Below, one piece after another: positions 1-9,743 of a DNA stretch of 64,000 nucleotides (its first letter is position 1; the number at the start of each line of letters is the position of its first letter). Source of the DNA: CALLCD01 sp039196965 (lineage in GTDB: Bacteria; Pseudomonadota; Alphaproteobacteria; Caulobacterales; Hyphomonadaceae); assembly GCA_039196965.1 (NCBI GenBank), contig JBCCUK010000007.1:62001-126000 (forward strand), in the 5' to 3' direction. The notes below the pieces were generated by a model that did not search any database, was not told where the DNA came from, and saw only the letters and a list, made by a program, of their open reading frames with translations. The position numbers and the translations under genes were made by a program.

Positions 1-706
1 AGCGTGCGATGACGGTTTCCATGATCTCGCCGCCGACATTCTCGAAATTGATGTCGATCCCGTCCGGGCAGTGCTTGTCGAGAGCGGTACCAACGTCTTC
101 GGTCTTGTAGTTGATGGCGGCATCGAAGCCCGCTGTCTCCGTCAGCCAGCGGCACTTATCATCAGATCCGGCGATGCCTACGACCCGGCAGCCCTGGATT
201 TTCCCGATTTGGCCGACCATGGATCCGACGGCCCCTGCAGCCGCCGAGACAACAATTGTCTCGCCTGCCTTTGGTTGGCCAATATCCATCAGACCGAAAT
301 AGGCCGTCATCCCAGTCGCGCCAAGTGGACCCATATAGGCGGTCAGCGGCACGCCGGGTAGTTGCGGCAAGACGTTTACAGCTTCACCTGGCAGATCATT
401 GTAGAGCGCCCAGCTGGCGATCCCGGTATTGGCAATTGCTCCCACTGGAACCGCGTCATGATTGCTTTCCTCGACAATCCCGATCCCACCACCGCGCATG
501 GGCGTATCGAGTTCCACAGGAGGCAGATAAGCATCCATATCGCTCATCCAGATTCGATGGGTCGGGTCTATGGAGAGATAGACCGTACGCACGCGCACCA
601 TGCCGTCGGCGAGGGGAGCCATCTCTTCAGTGACGAGTTCCAGGTCTCCATCGGCGAGTTTGCCAATGGGACGCTTGCGCAGATACCAGGTTTGATTGGT
701 CGGCAT
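1..706 (-). CDS. NADP-dependent oxidoreductase, MDR superfamily (5' part, runs off the left edge)
   Basis: The minus strand is open from an ATG at 706 to the window edge, with a near-perfect Shine-Dalgarno AGGAGGAA six or so bases upstream. The first ~235 residues begin MPTNQTWYLRKRP and include the cofactor-binding stretch SAAAGAVGSMVGQIGK and the following GxxGSDDKCRWL strand-helix, which is typical of the zinc-independent medium-chain dehydrogenase/reductases of the CurA/PTGR (alkenal or enone reductase) type. The family reduces carbon-carbon double bonds of alpha,beta-unsaturated carbonyls with NADPH in the cytosol. The substrate cannot be told from this fragment. The 3' end lies outside the window. 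It diverges from polA, with 84 bp between the two start codons. Confidence 0.85.
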   Translation of the reverse strand, partial: MPTNQTWYLRKRPIGKLADGDLELVTEEMAPLADGMVRVRTVYLSIDPTHRIWMSDMDAYLPPVELDTPMRGGGIGIVEESNHDAVPVGAIANTGIASWALYNDLPGEAVNVLPQLPGVPLTAYMGPLGATGMTAYFGLMDIGQPKAGETIVVSAAAGAVGSMVGQIGKIQGCRVVGIAGSDDKCRWLTETAGFDAAINYKTEDVGTALDKHCPDGIDINFENVGGEIMETVIAR

Positions 707-790
707 CGAGTGTTCCTCCTTGTGATTGTTAACGTGTCTAGCGTTCACGGCATCGCCGCGCTAGAGCAAAGCCGACAAGAGGAGCGCGCC

Positions 791-3580
791 ATGCCATCAG
801 CTGAGATCACGAAAGACAGCCATCTCTATCTCGTTGATGCATCGGCCTACATTTTTCGCGCTTACCATGCTCTGCCGCCGTTGACCCGGAAGTCAGATGG
901 GCTGCCAGTTGGTGCGGTTTCCGGTTTCTGCAATATGCTCTGGAAGCTTCTTGAGGAATTGAAAGGAGATGATCGGCCGACCCATTTCGCCTGTGTTTTC
1001 GACAAGGGTTCCTACACGTTCCGGAATGACATGTATTCCGACTACAAAGCGAATCGGGATGAGCCGCCGGAAGATCTGCGCCCGCAATTTCCTATCGTCC
1101 GTGAAGCTGCCATCGCCTTCGCCACCCATGCCCTCGAAATGGAGGGTTATGAGGCCGACGATCTGATCGCGACCTATTCCCGGCAGGCCGAAGCCAAAGG
1201 CGCGCGCGTGACCATTGTGTCATCGGACAAGGATCTGATGCAACTCGTCTCCGAAACCACGGTCATGCTCGATACGATGAAGAACAAGACCCTCGATATC
1301 GCCGCTGTCCATGAGAAGTTCGGCGTTGGACCGGAACATGTCATCGACGTTCAATCGCTCGCAGGTGACAGCGTCGACAATATTCCGGGCGCACCTGGAA
1401 TTGGGGTGAAAACCGCTGCGACCCTCATCAATGAGTACGGCGATGTGGAGACCCTGCTGCACCGCGCTGAAGAAATCAAACAGCCCAAACGCCGCCAGAC
1501 TCTGATTGACCATGCGGATAATATCCGGATGTCTCGGGAACTCGTGACCCTGAAGACCGATGTCCCGCTGGCGGTTCCAATTGAAGACCTTGCCGTAGCC
1601 GATCCTGAACCAGCCGAATTGATCGAGTTTCTCGAAAAAATGGAGTTCCGGACGATCACAAGGCGTGTCCGCGAGGCGCTAGAGCTGGAAGGTGTCATTG
1701 AGGAACATGACCCGGCCGAAGAGGGGGTCGACCGTTCAAAATACGAAACGGTGCGGGGTATTACAGCCCTCGAAACGTGGATCGAGAAATGCCGGACAGC
1801 TGGGGTCTTTGCCATCGACACCGAGACTGACAGCCTCGATCCCATCGTGGCAAAGCTCGTCGGCATCTCCCTTGCCACCTCACCGAATGACGCTTGCTAT
1901 ATTCCTCTCGCCCACATTGATCCTGATGCCGGCAAGGACGGCGACATGTTTGACGCCGATCCACCGCGCCAGATTCAGACGCAAGCGGCGCTCGATTTGC
2001 TGAAGCCATTGCTCGAAGATCCGGCCATCCTGAAGATCGGACAGAACATCAAATATGATATCAATGTCTTCGATAAAGTCGGTATCCGGGTGGCTCCGGT
2101 CGACGATACGATGCTGCTGTCATTTGTCCTGAATGCCGGTACCCACAATCACGGCATGGACACGCTGTCCGAGCGCTATTTTGGCTACACACCTATTCCG
2201 TACAAGGAAGTGTGCGGAACAGGAAAGTCCCAGATTACATTCGACCGTGCACCCCTCGAGAAGGCCACAGAATACGCCGCTGAGGATGCCGACATAACCC
2301 TGCGCCTCTGGCATCAGTTCAAACGCAAGCTTCCCGAGGCGCGCGTCACCACCGTCTATGAAACGCTAGAGCGTCCGCTCGTTCCGGTGATCGCCGAAAT
2401 GGAGCGGGCCGGTATCAAGGTGGACCGCGATGCCCTGTCGCGTCTGTCGTCCGATTTCGCCCGGCGCATGGCGGCCTACGAGGCTGAAGCCTATGAACAG
2501 GCCGGACGCGAGTTCAATATGGGCAGCCCGAAACAGCTAGGTGAAATCCTGTTCGACGAGATGGGCATCGAAAGCGGCAAGAAGACAAAGACCGGAGCTT
2601 GGCAAACGGGAGCGGAAGTGCTGGAGGACCTCGCAGCCGCTGGGCACGACCTGCCGGCTACGATCCTGAACTGGCGATCTCTTTCGAAACTTCGATCCAC
2701 CTACACTGAGGCGCTACAGGCCGCGATCAACCCCGATACGGGCCGTGTCCATACGAGCTTTGCCATGGCGGCTGCCCAGACCGGACGCCTCTCTTCCTCC
2801 GATCCGAACCTGCAAAACATCCCGGTACGGACAGATGAGGGGCGCAAAATTCGGGAAGCCTTTATTGCCGAGCCGGGTCATGTTCTGATCTCTGCCGACT
2901 ATTCTCAGATTGAGCTACGCCTGCTGGCCCACATTGCTGGCATTGATGCCTTACAAAATGCATTCAAAGACGGTCTGGACATCCACGCCATGACAGCGAG
3001 CGAAATGTTCGATACGCCGATTGAGGGTATGGATCCTATGGTGCGCCGCCGGGCAAAGGCGATCAATTTTGGTATCATCTACGGAATATCCGCCTTCGGA
3101 CTGTCGCGTCAGCTGTCAATCCCGCGTGATGAGGCGAGTGCTTACATCAAGTCCTACTTTGAGAAGTTCCCGGGCATCCGGAAATACATGGATGACACCA
3201 AGGATTTTGCAAAAGACAACGGCTTTGTTCAAACCGCCTTCGGCCGCCGCCTGAATATTGATCTCAAGAATGCCAAGGGGCCATCCCGCGGCTTTGCCGA
3301 GCGTCAGGCGATCAACGCACCCATACAGGGCTCGGCTGCCGATGTGATCAAACGCGCCATGGTGCGCATGCCCGGCGCATTGGAGAAGGCTGGCCTGAAA
3401 ACGCGCATGCTGCTTCAGGTCCATGATGAGCTTATCTTCGAAGCGCCGGAAGCTGAGGCAGACAAAGCCATCAAGGTCGTTCGCGAAACGATGGAGCGCG
3501 CGCCACTCCCGGCCCGGGAAATATCGGTGCCGCTTGTGGTCGATGCGGCGGCGGGCAACACTTGGGCGGAAGTGCATTAG
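791..3580 (+). CDS. polA: DNA polymerase I
   Basis: Replicative repair polymerase of about 929 residues with all three classical domains. The N-terminal 5'-3' exonuclease starts HLYLVDASAYIFRAYH. The 3'-5' exonuclease keeps its metal ligands (D343 and E345 in IDTETDSLD, then QNIKYD and YAAEDADIT), so proofreading should be active. The polymerase domain has motif A DYSQIELRLLAHI (D703), motif B RRRAKAINFGIIYG and motif C VHDEL (D879). The open frame extends upstream to 362, but that part is antisense to the oxidoreductase; the ATG at 791 has AAGAGGAG six bases upstream and gives the family's normal start. Fills Okazaki gaps and repair patches. Confidence 0.97.
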   Translation: MPSAEITKDSHLYLVDASAYIFRAYHALPPLTRKSDGLPVGAVSGFCNMLWKLLEELKGDDRPTHFACVFDKGSYTFRNDMYSDYKANRDEPPEDLRPQFPIVREAAIAFATHALEMEGYEADDLIATYSRQAEAKGARVTIVSSDKDLMQLVSETTVMLDTMKNKTLDIAAVHEKFGVGPEHVIDVQSLAGDSVDNIPGAPGIGVKTAATLINEYGDVETLLHRAEEIKQPKRRQTLIDHADNIRMSRELVTLKTDVPLAVPIEDLAVADPEPAELIEFLEKMEFRTITRRVREALELEGVIEEHDPAEEGVDRSKYETVRGITALETWIEKCRTAGVFAIDTETDSLDPIVAKLVGISLATSPNDACYIPLAHIDPDAGKDGDMFDADPPRQIQTQAALDLLKPLLEDPAILKIGQNIKYDINVFDKVGIRVAPVDDTMLLSFVLNAGTHNHGMDTLSERYFGYTPIPYKEVCGTGKSQITFDRAPLEKATEYAAEDADITLRLWHQFKRKLPEARVTTVYETLERPLVPVIAEMERAGIKVDRDALSRLSSDFARRMAAYEAEAYEQAGREFNMGSPKQLGEILFDEMGIESGKKTKTGAWQTGAEVLEDLAAAGHDLPATILNWRSLSKLRSTYTEALQAAINPDTGRVHTSFAMAAAQTGRLSSSDPNLQNIPVRTDEGRKIREAFIAEPGHVLISADYSQIELRLLAHIAGIDALQNAFKDGLDIHAMTASEMFDTPIEGMDPMVRRRAKAINFGIIYGISAFGLSRQLSIPRDEASAYIKSYFEKFPGIRKYMDDTKDFAKDNGFVQTAFGRRLNIDLKNAKGPSRGFAERQAINAPIQGSAADVIKRAMVRMPGALEKAGLKTRMLLQVHDELIFEAPEAEADKAIKVVRETMERAPLPAREISVPLVVDAAAGNTWAEVH

Positions 3581-3720
3581 GGCCGACAGTCCGGGCACTT
3601 CGCTCTTCCCACAACTCGAATCCTCAATTAAGAGACCCGCTTAGCAAACAACTCGAAACAACCGCGCTGGGGTAATCGCCTCGACGGCGGCTTTGCGCGC
3701 GAGAGAACGAGGCGAACCCC

Positions 3721-6700
3721 ATGCCCAAACGCACTGACATAAAGTCCATCTTAGTGATCGGCGCTGGTCCGATCATCATCGGTCAGGCCTGCGAGTTCGA
3801 CTATTCGGGCGTTCAGGCGATCAAGGCGCTGAAGAGCGAAGGATACCGGGTCATTCTGGTGAATTCCAACCCGGCGACAATCATGACAGATCCGGGCCTT
3901 GCCAATGCGACGTACATTGAGCCAATCACGCCGGGCTTCGTTGAAAAGATCATAGAGGCAGAAAGGCCGGATGCGCTGCTGCCCACCATGGGCGGTCAGA
4001 CGGCGCTCAATTGCGCGCTCGACCTACAAAAGGCTGGCGTGCTCGAAAAATATGGTGTCGAGCTGATCGGTGCCCGGGCTGGGGCCATTGAGAAGGCTGA
4101 GGACCGCGAGCTTTTCCGCAAGGCGATGGACAAGATCGGACTTGAGAATCCTCGCGCCGCGATCATACAGGCTCCAGAGATTAAGAATGACGCAGGCGAT
4201 GTGATTGATTATGATCGGATCACCGGCCTGAAAATGGCGATCGATGTTCTTGATGATATCGGTCTTCCGGCGATTATCCGCCCGGCATTCACCCTCGGCG
4301 GCACTGGCGGCGGCGTTGCCTACAATAAAGAAGAATATGAGGAGATTGTCAGGTCGGGCCTCGCGGCGTCGCCCGTCGCGCAGATCCTTGTCGATGAGAG
4401 CCTGCTCGGCTGGAAAGAGTTCGAGATGGAGGTGGTCCGCGACAAGGCGGATAACTGCATCATCATTTGTTCGATTGAGAACGTCGATCCGATGGGCGTC
4501 CACACCGGCGACTCAATCACTGTCGCCCCAGCCCTGACCCTCACCGACCGCGAATATCAGATCATGCGAAACGCCTCCATCGCTGTGCTCCGCGAGATTG
4601 GCGTAGAGACCGGCGGTTCGAACGTTCAGTTCGCAGTCAATCCGGCGGATGGCCGTCTCGTAGTGATCGAGATGAACCCGCGCGTCTCCCGGTCCTCGGC
4701 GCTCGCTTCCAAAGCCACCGGATTTCCGATCGCAAAGATCGCTGCCAAGCTCGCTGTCGGCTATACTCTCGATGAGCTGGATAATGACATTACCGGGGTC
4801 ACACCGGCGAGCTTCGAGCCCACCATTGACTATGTCGTTACCAAAATTCCCCGCTTCGCTTTTGAGAAATATCGCGGTGCAGAAGCCGTCCTAACCACCG
4901 CCATGAAATCCGTCGGGGAGGCGATGGCCATCGGCCGGAACTTCCAGGAGAGCTTCCAGAAGGCGCTCTGTTCGCTCGAAACGGGGCTGACTGGCCTCGA
5001 TGAGATGGAGTTTGAAACCGAAGCGGCGATGCGCTCGGCGCTCGCCATTCAATCGCCTGACCGGTTGCGCATCGTTGCTCAGGCCCTCCGCTCCGGGATG
5101 AGTGTCGAAGACATTCACAATATCACCTCTTACGATCTCTGGTTCCTGCGCCAGATTGCCGAGATTGTGGAGACAGAGGAGGCTGTTCGCCGGGACGGCT
5201 TGCCGACCGATGCACCATCCCTGCTATCATTGAAGCGGATGGGCTTCTCCGATGCTCGCCTCGCAGCCCTTTCTGACAAATCAGAGCACGACGTCCGCGC
5301 ACTTCGACACCAAATTGGCGTTCGACCTGTCTATAAGCGCATTGACACTTGTGCTGCCGAGTTTGCGGCGAAGACACCCTATCTATACTCGACCTATGAA
5401 AAACCCACCTTTGGGCAAATGCAGGCCGACTGTGAAGCCGGTGTGTCCAACAGGAAAAAAGCGGTCATTCTGGGCGGCGGGCCAAACAGGATCGGGCAAG
5501 GCATAGAGTTCGATTATTGCTGCTGCCACGCTGCCTTTGCCATGGCAGACCTTGGCATCGAATCGATTATGGTCAACTGCAATCCGGAGACGGTTTCGAC
5601 CGACTATGACACGTCCGACCGGCTTTACTTCGAGCCGCTGACCGAAGAGCACGTGTCGGAAATCATCGCAAAAGAGCAGGGCGCTGGTGAGCTTGCGGGC
5701 GTTATTGTTCAGTTCGGTGGCCAGACGCCTCTTAAGCTGGCGACACCCTTGAACGATGCCGGCGTTCCGATACTCGGCACCAGCCCTGTCTCCATTGACC
5801 TCGCTGAAGATCGAGAGCAGTTCGCAGCCCTGTTGGATAAGCTTGGCATTGAACAGGCACCATCGCGAACCGCCCGAACAGAGGAAGAAGCGCTCACCGC
5901 GGCGCGCTCTCTTGGTTATCCTGTTATGCTACGCCCGAGTTTTGTCCTCGGCGGCCGGGCGATGGAGATTTGCCATACTGATGCTGACATAATCCGCTTC
6001 GCCAAGGATGCTTTGATCGAAGCGATGAAGACCGGACGGGAGAACCCTTCCTTGTTCCTCGATCGCTATCTCTCCGATGCCGTCGAGGTGGATGTCGACG
6101 CGATTTGCGACGGCGTGGATGTACACATTGCTGGCGTTATGGAACATATCGAGCAGGCCGGTGTGCATTCTGGTGATAGTGCCTGTGCGCTCCCGCCATA
6201 CACCCTTGCGCCATCTACCATCGGCCGCCTGTCAGAGCAGGCCATCGCCCTTGCCAAGGCCCTCGATGTTAAGGGTCTTATCAACATTCAGTTCGCGGTG
6301 AAGGATGAAGAGATTTATGTCCTTGAGGCCAATCCAAGGGCATCGCGAACGGTGCCGTTTGTGGCCAAGGCCGTCGGGGCTCCTATTGCCGGTATCGCCG
6401 CCAAAGTGATGGCCGGCGAGGCGTTGTCCGGCTTCGATCTTCGCCATGCCAAACCAAACCGCATGTGTGTGAAGGAAGCAGTCTTCCCATTTGCGAGGTT
6501 TTCCGGCGTTGACCCGATTCTCGGGCCGGAAATGCGTTCCACGGGGGAGGTGATGGGCTGGGCCGATGATTTCGGCGCTGCCTTCCTCAAAGGCCAGATC
6601 GCAGGCGGGGTAACACTGCCGACAAGTGGGAAGATTTTCATCTCCTTACGTGATGGAGACAAGCCTTCCATCCTCGAAGGGGCCTGTACGCTTCTCGATG

Positions 6701-7014
6701 AAGGATTCTCCATCGTTGCCACAGAAGGAACAGCCCGTTTCCTTGAAACCGAAGGGTTGCCGGTGGAACGGATAAACAAGGTTGTCGATGGCCAGCCGCA
6801 TATCGTGGATGCGCTGATAAACGGGGAGATCAGCCTCGTTTTCAACACCACCGAGGGGGCACAATCCGTTGCTGATTCGGCCTCTATCCGTTCGACGGCT
6901 GTTTCGCGAAAGATACCTTATTTCACCACGCTATCGGCCTCTTTGGCCTCGATTCAGGCGATATTGGCGTTAAAATCTCAACATCTTGACGTTCGTCCCT
7001 TGCAATCTGCGTAG
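3721..7014 (+). CDS. carB: Carbamoyl-phosphate synthase large subunit
   Basis: Full-length 1097-residue CarB. It makes carbamoyl phosphate from bicarbonate, ATP and glutamine-derived ammonia, for pyrimidine and arginine synthesis, in complex with CarA (not in this window). The start MPKRTDIKSILVIGAGPIII is the standard CarB N-terminus. Two homologous ATP-grasp halves follow, each with a GPxxIGQxxEFDY beginning (near residues 16 and 583), and a C-terminal MGS-like allosteric domain occupies roughly the last 140 residues. It stands alone between polA and greA, with a 140-bp gap upstream and a 70-bp gap downstream. The gap to greA contains a short CCAGCC/GGCTGG inverted repeat without a T-run. 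Confidence 0.97.
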   Translation: MPKRTDIKSILVIGAGPIIIGQACEFDYSGVQAIKALKSEGYRVILVNSNPATIMTDPGLANATYIEPITPGFVEKIIEAERPDALLPTMGGQTALNCALDLQKAGVLEKYGVELIGARAGAIEKAEDRELFRKAMDKIGLENPRAAIIQAPEIKNDAGDVIDYDRITGLKMAIDVLDDIGLPAIIRPAFTLGGTGGGVAYNKEEYEEIVRSGLAASPVAQILVDESLLGWKEFEMEVVRDKADNCIIICSIENVDPMGVHTGDSITVAPALTLTDREYQIMRNASIAVLREIGVETGGSNVQFAVNPADGRLVVIEMNPRVSRSSALASKATGFPIAKIAAKLAVGYTLDELDNDITGVTPASFEPTIDYVVTKIPRFAFEKYRGAEAVLTTAMKSVGEAMAIGRNFQESFQKALCSLETGLTGLDEMEFETEAAMRSALAIQSPDRLRIVAQALRSGMSVEDIHNITSYDLWFLRQIAEIVETEEAVRRDGLPTDAPSLLSLKRMGFSDARLAALSDKSEHDVRALRHQIGVRPVYKRIDTCAAEFAAKTPYLYSTYEKPTFGQMQADCEAGVSNRKKAVILGGGPNRIGQGIEFDYCCCHAAFAMADLGIESIMVNCNPETVSTDYDTSDRLYFEPLTEEHVSEIIAKEQGAGELAGVIVQFGGQTPLKLATPLNDAGVPILGTSPVSIDLAEDREQFAALLDKLGIEQAPSRTARTEEEALTAARSLGYPVMLRPSFVLGGRAMEICHTDADIIRFAKDALIEAMKTGRENPSLFLDRYLSDAVEVDVDAICDGVDVHIAGVMEHIEQAGVHSGDSACALPPYTLAPSTIGRLSEQAIALAKALDVKGLINIQFAVKDEEIYVLEANPRASRTVPFVAKAVGAPIAGIAAKVMAGEALSGFDLRHAKPNRMCVKEAVFPFARFSGVDPILGPEMRSTGEVMGWADDFGAAFLKGQIAGGVTLPTSGKIFISLRDGDKPSILEGACTLLDEGFSIVATEGTARFLETEGLPVERINKVVDGQPHIVDALINGEISLVFNTTEGAQSVADSASIRSTAVSRKIPYFTTLSASLASIQAILALKSQHLDVRPLQSA

Positions 7015-7084
7015 CAAATTCCAATCTTGACCAACTTAAAATTCCAGCCAAGGCTGGGCAAAGTAGATAAACGGTAATCCGAAG

Positions 7085-7558
7085 ATGCAAAGAATACCCA
7101 TGACCGGCGAGGGCCATGCGGCCCTCGACGAAGAGTTGAAAAATTTGAAATCCGTTGAGCGGCCGGCCATCATTCAGGCCATTGCCGAGGCCCGCGAGCA
7201 TGGAGATCTTTCGGAAAACGCCGAGTATCATGCCGCCAAGGAAAAGCAGAGCTTTATTGAAGGGCGGGTCGCTGAGCTTGAGGACAAGCTTGCCCGTGCC
7301 GAGGTGATCGATATCGACAAGCTGTCAGGCTCCACGGTAAAGTTTGGTGCTACGGTCACCCTGATCGACGTCGAGTCCGAAAAAGAGGCGATTTACAAGC
7401 TTGTTGGCGAGGATGAGGCTGACGTGTCGGCTGGTAAGGTCTCGATCACGTCACCAATTGCCCGTGCCCTGATTGGCAAGGAAGAAGGCGACGAGGCCGA
7501 GGTCGCGGCTCCCGGTGGTCCGCGCGCTTATGAGATTTCGAGCGTCGAATTTAAGTGA
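7085..7558 (+). CDS. greA: Transcription elongation factor GreA
   Basis: 157 residues, the usual GreA length. It rescues backtracked RNA polymerase by stimulating cleavage of the nascent RNA. The N-terminal coiled coil carries the acidic tip within EHGDLSENAEYHAAKE, and the C-terminal half is the FKBP-like globular domain (VSITSPIARALIGK, ending YEISSVEFK). The gene overlaps the next one by a GTGA, so the two are probably translationally coupled. Confidence 0.96.
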   Translation: MQRIPMTGEGHAALDEELKNLKSVERPAIIQAIAEAREHGDLSENAEYHAAKEKQSFIEGRVAELEDKLARAEVIDIDKLSGSTVKFGATVTLIDVESEKEAIYKLVGEDEADVSAGKVSITSPIARALIGKEEGDEAEVAAPGGPRAYEISSVEFK

Positions 7559-8628
7559 CCGATGGCACGGCATCGCTCGGGCCTTCCGTCTGGGCGGTGT
7601 CAGACGGACGCGATGGCAACGCCGCCCAGGTTCGGTCACTCCTCAAGGCTTTAAGCGACACACGACGCTGGATGCGGATCGCGCATATCAGCGGCGAGGG
7701 GCGTCGGAATGATGCGCTAACCCTGACCCCGCGCGCGCCGTTTTCCTGGCTGCCGTCAAGCTGGAATTCATGGCCCCTGCAAGCCTTACCTGCTGATCAG
7801 AGAGATCAACTGACTTCGCCGTGGCCTACATTGTGGCTCGGGGCCGGACGCCGGGTCGCAAAATATACGGCATCGGTACGGGAATGGTCGGCCCGGAAGA
7901 CCCTATCAGTTCAGATTATGTCTACAGATCTCCCAACGGACGCCTTCGATATGGTTGTCGCTCCAGCCCACGATGAAGCCGCCGGCCCGAATCTTGTCGA
8001 GACCATCGGTTCGCCGGTCTATTTTACTGCCGATGATGTGGAAGAGGCTGGTCTCGCCTTTGCCGATCTCGCCGATGAGCGCGGGCGCAGTGCGATCGTC
8101 ATCCTTGGTGGAAACTCCAAGGCGCACACGTTCGATAAGTCAGCAACAGAGCGGCTGGACGTCCACATCCGTGCCGTAGCGTCGGCCAATTGGCGATTAC
8201 GCATTACCTGTTCCCGCCGCACACCGGTGCCGGTTCGTGCCCACTTCCGCGCTCTGGCTGATGAGCTCGGAGCCCGGTTCTGGGAGGGGCCCGCCGACGG
8301 GCCGAACCCCTATCTCGCCTGGCTCCTGTTTTCCGATGCCGCCATTGTTACCGAAGACAGTTCAAACATGCTCTCCGATGCAGCCTATTTCGGATTGCCG
8401 ATCCATATGGCGCGGCTGACCGGGCGCTCGAAGAAATTCGATCGTTTGCATCAGAGCTTTATTGATAGCGGTGCGGCGCGCTGGCTCCATGGCGGCCTGG
8501 ATACATGGTCATATGAGCCCCTACGAGAGGCTGACCGTATCGCGGATATCATTGTCGAGAAACTGCTCCAGCGGTACCCGCAGCCGGATATACCGCCTGC
8601 GGATGTTGTCACGCCGGACTGGATGTAA
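7555..8628 (+). CDS. ELM1-family (DUF1022) GT-B-like protein
   Basis: 357 residues starting at a GTG that overlaps the greA stop codon (GTGA). Recognisable ELM1-family features are the N-terminal WAVSDGRDGNAAQVRSLLKAL, the central ILGGNSKAHTF glycine-rich loop and the C-terminal VTEDSSNMLSDAAYFGLPI block, which resembles nucleotide-sugar-binding motifs of GT-B glycosyltransferases. Plant homologues are linked to mitochondrial fission; the bacterial function is not established. The reading-frame overlap with greA suggests co-expression. Convergent with the SIMPL gene, only 3 bp separating the stop codons. Confidence 0.85.
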   Translation: MTDGTASLGPSVWAVSDGRDGNAAQVRSLLKALSDTRRWMRIAHISGEGRRNDALTLTPRAPFSWLPSSWNSWPLQALPADQRDQLTSPWPTLWLGAGRRVAKYTASVREWSARKTLSVQIMSTDLPTDAFDMVVAPAHDEAAGPNLVETIGSPVYFTADDVEEAGLAFADLADERGRSAIVILGGNSKAHTFDKSATERLDVHIRAVASANWRLRITCSRRTPVPVRAHFRALADELGARFWEGPADGPNPYLAWLLFSDAAIVTEDSSNMLSDAAYFGLPIHMARLTGRSKKFDRLHQSFIDSGAARWLHGGLDTWSYEPLREADRIADIIVEKLLQRYPQPDIPPADVVTPDWM

Positions 8629-8631
8629 GCC

Positions 8632-9420
8632 CTATTCCTTCGACAGTTCGAACAGCACATTCACCGTGGCTGAAAAATCAAGCTCGCCGGCCGATACAGG
8701 CGAGGGTGCTGCGTCCGCAAAGCTAGCCTCGGCCCGGGTCGCAAGGAATGGCATCGGTGCAACAGTCATGCTGCCCCCTTCCGAGATCGACACGATCCGC
8801 ACCACATCATAGCCCGTGGCATCGGCATAGAGTTCAGCCCGCGCCATGGCGTCGGCGACAGCCTTGCGGCGGGCCTCGTCGCGTGCGTTGCTATCATCCT
8901 CAAGGCCAAACTGTATGCCGTTCAGATTGTTGCCCCCGGCTTCCACGAGCGAATCGATTGTCGTGCCCAGATTGTCGAGGTCGGTGACCTTGGCCCGTAC
9001 CTGGTTGCTGGCGCGATACCCAATCAGCCGGGGCGGTCCATCCCGGCTGTAATCATAGTTCGGTGAGATGCTGAAATTGGACGTTTGAATGTCCTTCTCT
9101 TCAATTTCGGCATCTCCTAGAGCGCCGAATACGCCGTTCATCCGGCGAGCGTTTTCGGCGAGGGCATCTCCTGCGGTCTTGGCCTCGGTTTCGACACCGG
9201 CAGTAATATAGGCAATGTCAGGGGCACGGCTCACGCTCGCCCTTGCTGACAGGCTCAAGGTCGTTTCCGGCTGAATGGAATTCGGATGTGCACCGCCGGA
9301 GCGGATATCGCGTTCTGCGGCAGGTGCGCCGCTATCCGGCACTTGAGCGCAGGCGGCTGGCACGAGTACAGACATGGCGAGAATGGTAGCTGGTATTCGA
9401 AGAATTTTTAGATGTGACAT
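8632..9420 (-). CDS. Secreted SIMPL-domain (DUF541) protein
   Basis: 262 residues. Residues 1-25 form a signal peptide (MSHLKILRIPATILAMSVLV, then PAACAQ); the residue three before the Cys is Pro, so cleavage after ACA by signal peptidase I is more likely than lipoprotein processing. The mature part has the SIMPL/YggE pattern: an early strand TLSLSARASVSRAPDIAYITAGV, a central Asn-Gln-Val strand in RASNQVRAKVTDLD, and the helix ARDEARRKAVADAMARAELYADATG. The family is periplasmic or outer-membrane associated and implicated in stress tolerance; the molecular role is unclear. Confidence 0.88.
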   Translation of the reverse strand: MSHLKILRIPATILAMSVLVPAACAQVPDSGAPAAERDIRSGGAHPNSIQPETTLSLSARASVSRAPDIAYITAGVETEAKTAGDALAENARRMNGVFGALGDAEIEEKDIQTSNFSISPNYDYSRDGPPRLIGYRASNQVRAKVTDLDNLGTTIDSLVEAGGNNLNGIQFGLEDDSNARDEARRKAVADAMARAELYADATGYDVVRIVSISEGGSMTVAPMPFLATRAEASFADAAPSPVSAGELDFSATVNVLFELSKE

Positions 9421-9503
9421 GGTGGTTGCGTCTCCCTTGAAGGCCCTCTAACACATACCGGCATCGCGGCTGGATCAAGACGATTTTTTGTCCTGCTGCG
9501 CGT

Positions 9504-9580
9504 GGGCCTGTAGCTCAGTTGGTTAGAGCGGACCGCTCATAACGGTCTGGTCGGGGGTTCGAGTCCCTCCGGGCCCACCA
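9504..9580 (+). tRNA. tRNA with CAU anticodon, most likely tRNA-Ile2 (lysidine-modified)
   Basis: 77 nt with encoded CCA. The acceptor stem pairs GGGCCTG with CGGGCCC (one G-T pair), the D arm is AGCTCAGTTGGTTAGAGC, the anticodon stem GACCG/CGGTC encloses CTCATAA with anticodon CAT, and the T arm is GGGGGTTCGAGTCCCTC. Pairs 4-69 and 5-68 are both C-G. These are the positive determinants for the lysidine synthetase TilS in Escherichia coli, which distinguish tRNA-Ile2 from elongator tRNA-Met, so I prefer isoleucine (AUA decoding). It is not initiator tRNA: position 1-72 is a G-C pair and the anticodon stem lacks the three consecutive G-C pairs of an initiator. Confidence 0.93.
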
Positions 9581-9596
9581 AACCTTCTTCGATCAG

Positions 9597-9743
9597 TTAT
9601 TCCCCATCAAACTTTGGCATGCGGTCCTGAGTTAGCTGCGTCCCCGTCTGATGCTCACCCATTGGAGACATATCGTCTTTTCGGATCGCCTGTGCAGTCG
9701 CTCCCTTCTCTTCCTTGAATGCCGTTGAGAAAATGGTGGCCAC
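9597..9743 (-). CDS. Possible 48-residue ORF in frame directly behind the LytTR gene stop codon
   Basis: Immediately after the TAG of the LytTR gene, a GTG begins 48 more sense codons in the same frame, ending at TAA. The peptide starts MATIFSTAFKEEKG and is hydrophilic. It could be a small gene, a readthrough extension of the regulator, or chance. There is no clear ribosome-binding site other than the regulator's own 3' end. No homologue is recognised. Confidence 0.25.
   Translation of the reverse strand: MATIFSTAFKEEKGATAQAIRKDDMSPMGEHQTGTQLTQDRMPKFDGE

Noticed and set aside
362..790. N-terminal extension of polA by 143 residues
   Set aside because: Antisense to the well-supported oxidoreductase; the ATG at 791 has a good Shine-Dalgarno and matches family starts.
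3116..3598. 160-residue minus-strand ORF overlapping the polA 3' end
   Set aside because: Lies in the conserved polymerase domain on the opposite strand; no motif or start signal.
7044..7057. CCAGCC/GGCTGG hairpin between carB and greA as a terminator
   Set aside because: Only a 2-nt loop and no T-run; perhaps incidental.
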